Part shown: positions 1 through 5,806 of the stretch, piece by piece
Layout: the number at the start of each line of letters is the position of its first letter
Position numbering within the stretch: position 1 is the stretch's first letter
Assembly (NCBI GenBank): GCA_030425745.1
Contig: JAUHZW010000108.1
Location: forward strand, 1 to 7,170
Source of the DNA: Actinomycetes bacterium
GTDB taxonomy: Bacteria > Actinomycetota > Actinomycetes > S36-B12
DNA length: 7,170 nucleotides
Direction: 5' to 3'
Translations under genes and position numbers: made by a program
The notes under the pieces: generated by a model
What the model saw: the letters and a program-made list of their open reading frames with translations, nothing else
Told to the model about the DNA's origin: nothing
Database searches by the model: none

Positions 1-1
1 G

Positions 2-1213
2 ACCGGCATGATCGACTACCTGAGCCTCGTCGCCGGCAGCAACTGGGGCAATCCCTCCTACGTCCAGTCGCATGTGTATCCGCCGGCCGCGTGGGCCGAG
101 CTGTCGGGAGAGTACGTGCGGGCTGTTGACCTGCCGGTCGCCTACGCGGGCAGGGTGACGACCCCCGAGGTGGCCGAGCAGGTCATCGCCGACGGCAATG
201 CGCACATCGTCGGTGTGGCCCGAGGCCTGCTGGCGGACTCCGAATGGGTCCTCAAGGCCGAGCAGGGCCGTCCGGAGGACATCCGGCCGTGCACCGGGTG
301 CAATGACTGCATCAGCACCGCCGTGGTCGAGAAGACCCCCTTCGCCTGCACCGTCAATCCGCATGCCGGCACCGAGAGCACCGTGGCGTGGCCGGTGGCG
401 ACAGCAGAGCCCAAGCGCATGCTCGTTGTGGGCGGTGGCCCGGCGGGACTGGAGTTCGCCGCTCTCGCTGCGGAGAGTGGCCACTCGGTGGAGTTGTGGG
501 AGGCGACTGATCGCCTCGGTGGCCTGCTGCGCACTGCCAGCGCGGCTCCCACCTACGAGTCCTTCGGTGCGTTCCTCGACTGGCAGGAGCGACGGGTGCG
601 TGACCTCGGGGTCGACGTTCGGCTCTCCACCCGGGCTGACGTCGACGCTGTCGTCGGTGCCGGGCACGACGTCGTCGTCGTGGCGACCGGCACCGAGCGT
701 CGGCGCCCCGGGATCCCGGGTGACGACCTGCCCTTCGTCCACGACATCCGCGATGTGGTGGCCGGTGACGCTGACGTGGGGCGACGGGTCGTCGTCATCG
801 CCCAGGACGACCACATGCCCCCGCTCGCTGTCGCCGACCACCTCGCATCACGCGACCATGCCGTCACGGTCATCTATGCCACCACCGGTCCGGCCCCCCT
901 GCTGAGCCGCTACATGATCGGTGGGGTCATGGCGCGGCTGGAGCAGAACGGGGTGGAGTTCCGATTCTCCGAGCAGGTCGCGGGAATCGAGCCGGGCGTC
1001 GTGAGGTTGCGCAAGGTGTACTCCGGGCTGCCCAGTGCGCTCGAGGAGGTCGACTCCGTGGTGTTGGCGTGCGGGGGAGTCCCGCTGGGCGGACTCGCGA
1101 CGGACCTGCGTGACCGGGTGCCGGAGGTGCACGTTCTGGGAGACGCCTTCGCGCCACGGCGTCAGATCTATGCCACGCGTGAGGCCTATGCCCTCGTGCG
1201 GCAGTTGGGCTGA
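2..1213 (+). CDS. OYE/trimethylamine-dehydrogenase-type FMN, 4Fe-4S, FAD oxidoreductase (5' partial)
   Basis: This is the C-terminal part of a multidomain flavoprotein. The frame is open to the left edge, so the first ATG (position 8) is internal; whole family members are about 650-700 residues. Counting from that Met, residues 1-90 are the end of the FMN-binding TIM barrel, with a YAGR and a GVARGLLAD phosphate-binding region. Cys95, Cys98, Cys101 and Cys114 should ligate a 4Fe-4S cluster. Residues 138-172 form a dinucleotide-binding Rossmann fold (GGGPAG at 142-147), and GDAFAPR near 378 is the usual C-terminal FAD contact. The CxxCxxC spacing matches trimethylamine dehydrogenase rather than FadH (CxxCxxxC), and the second Rossmann strand (VVVIAQDD, 261-268) lacks a glycine-rich loop. 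The likely reaction is therefore oxidative N-demethylation or amine oxidation, or another OYE-type redox step, in the cytoplasm; the substrate cannot be read from the sequence. It leads a probable operon with the epoxide hydrolase. A dienoyl-CoA reductase is the main alternative. Confidence 0.9.
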   Translation, partial: TGMIDYLSLVAGSNWGNPSYVQSHVYPPAAWAELSGEYVRAVDLPVAYAGRVTTPEVAEQVIADGNAHIVGVARGLLADSEWVLKAEQGRPEDIRPCTGCNDCISTAVVEKTPFACTVNPHAGTESTVAWPVATAEPKRMLVVGGGPAGLEFAALAAESGHSVELWEATDRLGGLLRTASAAPTYESFGAFLDWQERRVRDLGVDVRLSTRADVDAVVGAGHDVVVVATGTERRRPGIPGDDLPFVHDIRDVVAGDADVGRRVVVIAQDDHMPPLAVADHLASRDHAVTVIYATTGPAPLLSRYMIGGVMARLEQNGVEFRFSEQVAGIEPGVVRLRKVYSGLPSALEEVDSVVLACGGVPLGGLATDLRDRVPEVHVLGDAFAPRRQIYATREAYALVRQLG

Positions 1214-1222
1214 GGTCTAGCC

Positions 1223-2389
1223 ATGCCCGTCATGGAGAGTCCGCAACCGGCGCGTATCGCCGTTGAGCCGGAGGTCATTGAGGACCTGCGTGAGCGTCTC
1301 CAGCGCACCCGCTGGATCGACGACTACACCGACGTGGGCTGGTCGCTCGGCACCGACCAGCGGTATCTGCGCGGGCTGGTCGAGGAGTGGGCGACGACCT
1401 TCGACTGGTACGCCGTGCAGGATCGCCTCAACGCCTTCGACCAGATCGAGACGGTGATCGACGGACAGCGCATCCATGCCTTCCACCAACGCTCTCCGCG
1501 GGCCAACGCGACGCCGCTGCTGCTCGTGCACGGTTGGCCCGGGTCGGTCATCGAGTTCATCGACTGCATCGGGCCGTTGGCGGACCCGGACTCCCACGGG
1601 GCGCCGGGTGCCCCGGCCTTCCACGTCGTGTGCCCGTCGATCCCCGGTTACGGGTTCTCCGGCCCGACTGCCGAGGAGGGCTGGAACGGCCGTCGCATCT
1701 CACGGGCATTGGACGACCTCATGCGGTCCCTTGGCTACGACTCCTACGCCGGTGCTGGCGGGGACTGGGGCGCCAACATCCTCACCGACCTCGCGCGGTC
1801 AGATCGGCAGTCCTCGCTGACCGCACTGCACCTGACGATGCCGACCGGGCTGCCGCCCGCTCCGGGTGACGTCGATGAGCTCACCGAGTTCGAGCAGGAG
1901 GCGCTGGATCACTGGAACCACGCCCTCGCCACCGGGCGCGTCGAGCATGTGTCCATCAACTCGCACCGACCCCACACCTACGCTCTCGCGATGAACGACT
2001 CACCCGCCGGCCTGTTGTCGTGGCTGGTCGACATGTGTCGCTCATTCACCGTGTACGAGGGGGATGTCGAGGAGGCCCTGTCCCGCGAGCAGCTGCTTGC
2101 CAACGCCACCATCTACTGGGCCACCGGGACGATCGCGTCGGCCATGCGCCTGTACGTCGAGCATGCGCGGCAGAAGGCCGCCGACCCGAATCCGCCCTTC
2201 GTCACCGTGCCCGTCTCGGTGTCGATCTTCCCGGACGACATCCGGCGGTGGCCCCGGGCATGGGCCGAGCGGGCCCTGACCATCACGGAGTGGGAGGTGC
2301 TGCCGGCCGGCGGTCACTTCGGGTCGTGGGAGCAGCCGGAACTCTTCGTCGACGCGGTGCGACGCGCGCTGGGGACTCCGCCGGCGTGA
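1223..2389 (+). CDS. Epoxide hydrolase, microsomal/juvenile-hormone type (EHN + alpha/beta hydrolase)
   Basis: This 388-residue protein has the normal length for bacterial epoxide hydrolases with the EHN domain. It should open epoxides to diols through an aspartyl-ester intermediate. Residues about 10-112 are the EHN domain (RLQRTRW, then the tryptophan-rich stretch around residues 40-62). HGWPGS at 103-108 forms the oxyanion hole. Asp181 in GGDWG is the nucleophile, and His365 in GGHF is the general base. Asp339 in FPDD lies where mammalian microsomal enzyme has the charge-relay Glu404. Tyr253 and Tyr311 are the candidate lid tyrosines that activate the epoxide oxygen. I see no signal peptide or N-terminal membrane anchor, so it should be cytosolic. 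A GAGG at 1212-1215, overlapping the upstream stop codon, sits 7 bases before the ATG and supports this start; Met4 is the only close alternative. It lies 9 bases after the flavoprotein gene and overlaps the next gene by 4, so all three are probably cotranscribed. The natural substrate is unknown. Confidence 0.94.
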   Translation: MPVMESPQPARIAVEPEVIEDLRERLQRTRWIDDYTDVGWSLGTDQRYLRGLVEEWATTFDWYAVQDRLNAFDQIETVIDGQRIHAFHQRSPRANATPLLLVHGWPGSVIEFIDCIGPLADPDSHGAPGAPAFHVVCPSIPGYGFSGPTAEEGWNGRRISRALDDLMRSLGYDSYAGAGGDWGANILTDLARSDRQSSLTALHLTMPTGLPPAPGDVDELTEFEQEALDHWNHALATGRVEHVSINSHRPHTYALAMNDSPAGLLSWLVDMCRSFTVYEGDVEEALSREQLLANATIYWATGTIASAMRLYVEHARQKAADPNPPFVTVPVSVSIFPDDIRRWPRAWAERALTITEWEVLPAGGHFGSWEQPELFVDAVRRALGTPPA

Positions 2390-3201
2390 GCATCATCCGG
2401 ATCGACGAGGTCGACGACCCGCGACTGGCCGACTACGTGGGGCTCACCGATGTGGCGCTGCGATCACGGTCGGAGCCCGAGAAGGGCCTCTACATCGCGG
2501 AGAGCACCTCGGTGATCGAACGTGCGCTCGAGGCCGCGCACCGGCCACGGTCCTTCCTGATGGAGGACAAGTGGCTCGATGCGCTGATGCCCCTGCTGGA
2601 GAGCGTCGGTGCTGGCGAGTCCGGTGACGTGCCGGTCTATGTGGCGTCGCGGGAGATCCTGCACGGCATCACCGGGTTCAACGTGCACCGCGGGGCTCTT
2701 GCCGCGATGCACCGTCCGCCCCTGCCCTCCGTGGCGGACCTGCTGGCGGCTCGTGACCCTCGGGTCGTCGTCATCCTCGAGGACATCGTCGACCACACCA
2801 ACGTGGGTGCGATCTTCCGCTCGTGTGCGGCGTTGGGAGCCGATGCGGTGCTGGTCACCCCACGCTGCGCGGACCCGCTCTACCGCCGCAGCGTGCGGGT
2901 GTCGATGGGCACGGTCTTCCAGGTGCCCTGGACCCGGATCGCGAGCTGGCCGGACGGCGTGGCCGACCTGAGGGATCGGGGATTCACGGTGGCAGCGCTG
3001 GCGCTGAGCGATCAGGCCGTGCCGCTGGACGAGTTCAGTCCGCGTGGGCCGGTGGCACTGGTGCTCGGCACTGAGGGCGACGGCATCACCGAGCCCGCGC
3101 TCGATGCCGCCGACGTGCATGTGCGCATCCCGATGGCCGGGGGAGTGGACTCGCTCAATGTCGCCGCGGCATCGGCCGTGGCCCTGTGGGCACTGCGCTG
3201 A
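2386..3201 (+). CDS. TrmH/SpoU-family RNA 2'-O-methyltransferase, Rv0881-like
   Basis: This is a 271-residue SPOUT-class methyltransferase that should use S-adenosylmethionine to methylate a ribose 2'-OH in rRNA or tRNA. Residues 1-115 form the SpoU substrate-binding domain (GLYIAES at 34-40, TGFNVHRG at 96-103). The trefoil-knot catalytic domain follows with all three motifs: Asn139 and Arg145 in HTNVGAIFR, Glu230 in LGTEGDG, and Asn258 in DSLNVAAA. All the usual catalytic and SAM-pocket residues are present. The chosen start is the GTG at 2386, whose GTGA overlaps the hydrolase stop; the frame stays open further upstream, but that part is antiparallel to nothing and simply overlaps the hydrolase in another frame. 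A GGGGA at 2371-2375 is a plausible though distant Shine-Dalgarno. As I recall the family, the sequence resembles M. tuberculosis Rv0881, whose exact RNA target is not settled. Its function looks unrelated to the two upstream enzymes. Confidence 0.93.
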   Translation: MSIIRIDEVDDPRLADYVGLTDVALRSRSEPEKGLYIAESTSVIERALEAAHRPRSFLMEDKWLDALMPLLESVGAGESGDVPVYVASREILHGITGFNVHRGALAAMHRPPLPSVADLLAARDPRVVVILEDIVDHTNVGAIFRSCAALGADAVLVTPRCADPLYRRSVRVSMGTVFQVPWTRIASWPDGVADLRDRGFTVAALALSDQAVPLDEFSPRGPVALVLGTEGDGITEPALDAADVHVRIPMAGGVDSLNVAAASAVALWALR

Positions 3202-3222
3202 AGCGTGTGGCCGGTACCGCGC

Positions 3223-3513
3223 TCAGGTGAAGAGCGTGACGAGCAGGGCGATGACACCGAACCCGATGGCGAGCTCGATGACGAGAACGCCGATGCCCAT
3301 GATCCGGAGGGGAGCGCGATACTCACCGGCTGCGTAGTGGCCTGCGCGCTTCGCGACCGTCATCAGGCGGGTGGCCTCCTTCATCGGATTGCCGGAGGGG
3401 TCACGCTGGGACCAGTAGCCGCGCTCGGCGTTCTGCCCCATCAGGGCGAACACGACGCCGAAGACGAGCAGCACGACGGCGATGGTCCAGAAGACGAGGG
3501 CGGCGATGCTCAT
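3223..3513 (-). CDS. Small two-helix membrane protein, unknown function
   Basis: I do not recognise this 96-residue protein. It has two clear hydrophobic helices, about residues 3-25 and 69-94, joined by a 40-residue polar, basic loop containing GYWSQRDPSGNP (32-43) and AKRAGHYAAGEYRAP (54-68). The basic loop suggests it faces the cytoplasm, with both termini outside. No catalytic or metal-binding motif is visible; the single His59 and the tyrosines are scattered. The ATG at 3513 is supported by an AGGG (minus strand, 3524-3521) with 7-base spacing, which overlaps the TAG stop of the DUF2142 gene just upstream. It is therefore the likely third gene of the reductase/DUF2142 operon. It could be an accessory subunit for the DUF2142 protein, but that rests on position alone. 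Confidence 0.82.
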   Translation of the reverse strand: MSIAALVFWTIAVVLLVFGVVFALMGQNAERGYWSQRDPSGNPMKEATRLMTVAKRAGHYAAGEYRAPLRIMGIGVLVIELAIGFGVIALLVTLFT

Positions 3514-3522
3514 GCGGCGACC

Positions 3523-5016
3523 CTATCCGCCGGACTGTCCGGCGCCGGAGAGGCCGCGCGAGGGGGTGCGGGGCGGAACGAGGGAGCCGATGGTCCAGAC
3601 CAGCGAAGTCGCCCCGACGAGGAGGGCGAGCAGCACCGGGCTGATCTGTGTGGGGCCGAGCCACACGGGATCAGCGCGGATGTCGAACAGGCCCGCCTCG
3701 GGGCCGTAGGAGTAGCGATGCTCGTTGGCCCAGAAGGCGAGTGCTGCCGATCCGCCGAGCAGGATCGCCAGGGTCCAGGCCGGTGGCCGTGGCCAGGGCA
3801 GGAGGTCCGTGGGTCGTCGGTCGACGAGCAGGGTGGCGACGGTGATCGCGAGCAGCGGCAACAGATAGCGGGGCTGGACCACGTCTCCCACGCCGAGCCC
3901 CTCCTTCTGCAGGAACCACAGCGGGATGAGGATCAGTCCGCTGACGGCGATGACCAGCGCCACCGTCTTGCTGAGCCAGATGCGGCTGAGCCCTGCCCAC
4001 ACGGCGGCGCCCAGGGTCAGCGTGCCGGCGATCGGCACGAAGGGAGGCATGACGGTGTCGGTCCAGCCCAGCGGCAGGCCGCCCACCGCACCTTGGATGA
4101 GGACGGGCAGGTAGGCGGCGTTGGTCAGCAGGAGGCCCAGGCCACGATCGGCGGTGCCCATCGTGGCCTCGCCACCGCCGCCGCCGGGTGTCTCGAAGGT
4201 CAGGTAGGTGACTGCCCCGATGAGGCCGAGAACGGCGACGAGACTGCTCGACCACAGGTTGCGACGCAGAAGGTGTGGGCCGGTCAGGGTGCCCACGACG
4301 AGGACGGCCACCACGAGGTAGGCCGCGGAGTCGACGCGGGCGGTGATGGTCATCAGCCCCGTGATCACGGTGCCCGCAGCGAGGAGCCAGGTCCGGCGGG
4401 AACGCCAGTCACCTCGGCGCAGCAGACTCAGCGCGTATCCCCAGAACAGCAGCAGCCCCGGCACGGCCCAGGCGCTCGGGTTGGTGGATCCCACGACGAA
4501 CAGGCCCAGGGGAACGAACGTGATGGCGAGTGCTGCCGAGGTCGCGAAGCCGATCCCCGCCGGGGCGGTGCGCAGGAGCAGTGCCAGCAGAACGCTCACG
4601 AGGAGGGCGTTCGCGAGGCGCATGAGCAGCACCGAGCGCTCGACGTCATCGGACACCATCAGGGACATCACTCGGTAGTAGCCCGTGGGGTAGAGCGACT
4701 CGACCTGGTTCACATGGGTCACCGGGACGAGCGACGCGTCGGCGGCTGTGGCGAGGGTGCAGGCCGCCGTCACCGATGAGTCGTAGCGGTAGCAGTCGGC
4801 CGCCTGGGCCACATTGCGCGGCACGTCACGCGCGGCCGGGTTGGTGCCCTCCTCACAGAAGGGGGAGCCGGCTGAGCACCAGATGGACGCGAGATGGAAG
4901 TCGTCGTCGGGTGCGGAGCCCACGGGACTGGACACCGCCCACCCGGCCGTCGTGATGAGGAAGGCGATCGGGATCCACAGCCACCGCCATCGCATGATGC
5001 GATCTTGAGTCGTCAT
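3523..5016 (-). CDS. DUF2142-family polytopic membrane protein, possible GT-C-like glycosyltransferase
   Basis: This 497-residue integral membrane protein has roughly 11-13 hydrophobic helices, the first at about residues 10-30. The loop after it carries DDDFH (37-41), four cysteines (47, 54, 75, 86) that could form two disulfides outside the membrane, and THVNQ then YPTGYYR (100-115), followed by DDVERSVLLMR (123-133). These are characteristic of DUF2142. PRYLLPLL lies near residues 382-389 in the C-terminal half. An acidic motif in the first outer loop and a PRYLLP segment also recall GT-C glycosyltransferases that use lipid-linked sugars, so a role in cell-envelope polysaccharide assembly is a reasonable inference but not shown. 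The ATG at 5016 overlaps the reductase stop as ATGA and has no Shine-Dalgarno of its own, so translation is probably coupled; Met8 is a second possible start. A five-glycine run near residues 275-279 sits in a loop. The C-terminus (about 477-497) is a polar, flexible tail. Confidence 0.9.
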   Translation of the reverse strand: MTTQDRIMRWRWLWIPIAFLITTAGWAVSSPVGSAPDDDFHLASIWCSAGSPFCEEGTNPAARDVPRNVAQAADCYRYDSSVTAACTLATAADASLVPVTHVNQVESLYPTGYYRVMSLMVSDDVERSVLLMRLANALLVSVLLALLLRTAPAGIGFATSAALAITFVPLGLFVVGSTNPSAWAVPGLLLFWGYALSLLRRGDWRSRRTWLLAAGTVITGLMTITARVDSAAYLVVAVLVVGTLTGPHLLRRNLWSSSLVAVLGLIGAVTYLTFETPGGGGGEATMGTADRGLGLLLTNAAYLPVLIQGAVGGLPLGWTDTVMPPFVPIAGTLTLGAAVWAGLSRIWLSKTVALVIAVSGLILIPLWFLQKEGLGVGDVVQPRYLLPLLAITVATLLVDRRPTDLLPWPRPPAWTLAILLGGSAALAFWANEHRYSYGPEAGLFDIRADPVWLGPTQISPVLLALLVGATSLVWTIGSLVPPRTPSRGLSGAGQSGG

Positions 5017-5738
5017 GGCGCCATGCGGTTCCGGGTGCTGTAGCGGGTGAGGACGGTCCCGTCGTCCTCCAGCACCTGGGTGAGCTGCAGGCGTACGGGT
5101 GGGCTGAATCCACCGGCCCGGCGAACCAGATGCTCGTCGGACCCGACCAGCGTCGGAACGATGGTGAGGAGGAGTTCGTCGACGAGTTCGGCCTCGAGCA
5201 GGTGCGTGAGCAGGGCTGGGCCGCCCTCGCACAGCATGTGCGTCAGGCCCCGCGCGGTGAGGTGGTCGAGCGCGCGATGGAGGTCGACGTCGTCCGCTCC
5301 GCAGTCCAGCAGTTCCGCCTGGTCGCGCAGCCACTCGGGCGCGTCGTCCATGGCGCGCGAGGTGGTCATGACGAACGGGCGCACGTGCTCCGGGCCGCGC
5401 TCCGCGAACACCCGGAGGCCCGGATCGAGATCGAGTCGGCGGGTGACGATGGCGAGGGGTCGGGGGGAGGGGCGGTAGTCCTCCATCCGCAGGGTGCCGG
5501 CCCCCACGAGGATGACGTCACTCATGCGGCGCGCGAGCCGGAACACGCGGGTGTCGGCGTCTGTGCCGAGGGACTTCGAGAGGCCCTCGGCGCCGACGAT
5601 CGCACCGTCGAGGGACATGACGAAGTTGACCCGCACCCAGAAATCGCGTGTCCACCGGTCGCGATCCGGCACCCGGTACGCGGTGGCGAGGGCATCGTCG
5701 TCCAGCTCAGTAGCGGTGAACGGAGCGTCGTCTCGCAT
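5013..5738 (-). CDS. Stand-alone RibD C-terminal-domain pyrimidine reductase (Rv2671-like)
   Basis: This 241-residue protein consists of a single RibD-C/dihydrofolate-reductase-fold domain without the deaminase half of bifunctional RibD. Visible family motifs are NFVMSLDG (38-45), the VGAGTLRMEDY cofactor-loop region (78-88), and CEGGPALL (170-177) followed by LVDELLLT (185-192), which is the usual NADPH-binding GG segment. The family reaction is NADPH reduction of the ribosylamino-pyrimidine intermediate in riboflavin synthesis. The mycobacterial relative Rv2671 has, however, been reported to have dihydrofolate reductase activity, so a folate role is open. I chose the ATG at 5738, which gives the normal family start; it has no good Shine-Dalgarno, and a GTG at 5792 would add 18 residues rich in Pro, His and Val. 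It heads the minus-strand operon, overlaps the DUF2142 gene by 4 bases, and is divergent from the ZapE-like gene. Confidence 0.91.
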   Translation of the reverse strand: MRDDAPFTATELDDDALATAYRVPDRDRWTRDFWVRVNFVMSLDGAIVGAEGLSKSLGTDADTRVFRLARRMSDVILVGAGTLRMEDYRPSPRPLAIVTRRLDLDPGLRVFAERGPEHVRPFVMTTSRAMDDAPEWLRDQAELLDCGADDVDLHRALDHLTARGLTHMLCEGGPALLTHLLEAELVDELLLTIVPTLVGSDEHLVRRAGGFSPPVRLQLTQVLEDDGTVLTRYSTRNRMAP

Positions 5739-5806
5739 CCCGGGCTCAGGAGGCGACTGCTCGGCGCGGGGAACGGGGTGGACGCGGTGCACGGGGTGAT
5801 CGTCGC
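5739..5806. promoter_or_regulatory. Divergent intergenic region between reductase and ZapE-like ATPase
   Basis: These 68 bases separate two divergent starts and should hold or border both promoters. The segment contains no TA dinucleotide, so no TANNNT -10 element of the actinobacterial type lies inside it on the plus strand. GGGGTGA at 5793-5799 is a plausible Shine-Dalgarno for the ATG at 5807. An AGGAGG at 5748-5753 on the plus strand has no start codon at a suitable distance. An 8-base direct repeat, ACGGGGTG, occurs at 5773-5780 and 5791-5798. That the region is regulatory is inferred from position only. Confidence 0.4.

Noticed and set aside
2020..2385. Upstream extension of the methyltransferase frame to an ATG at 2020
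   Set aside because: The extra 122 residues overlap the end of the epoxide hydrolase in another frame and look like out-of-frame Arg/Ala/Gly translation; the family begins at the GTG at 2386.
3208..3222. Possible terminator around the CGGTACCG palindrome
   Set aside because: The palindrome has no loop, its flanks do not extend the pairing, and there is no T-run on either strand.
4171..4187. GCC trinucleotide repeat inside the DUF2142 gene
   Set aside because: It is short and codes for a five-glycine loop; in frame with triplet units it would not cause phase variation, and such runs are common at this GC content.
3205..4779. A 524-codon open frame on the plus strand opposite the DUF2142 gene
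   Set aside because: Its translation is rich in Gly, Glu, Gln, His and Arg without hydrophobic core patterning or recognisable motifs. It is the usual GC-driven antisense shadow of a Leu/Ala/Val-rich membrane protein.
5017..5334. N-terminal extension of the DUF2142 frame to 5334
   Set aside because: It overlaps the reductase and reads as Arg/Pro-rich noise. The ATG at 5016 directly precedes the first membrane helix and overlaps the reductase stop in the usual ATGA manner.
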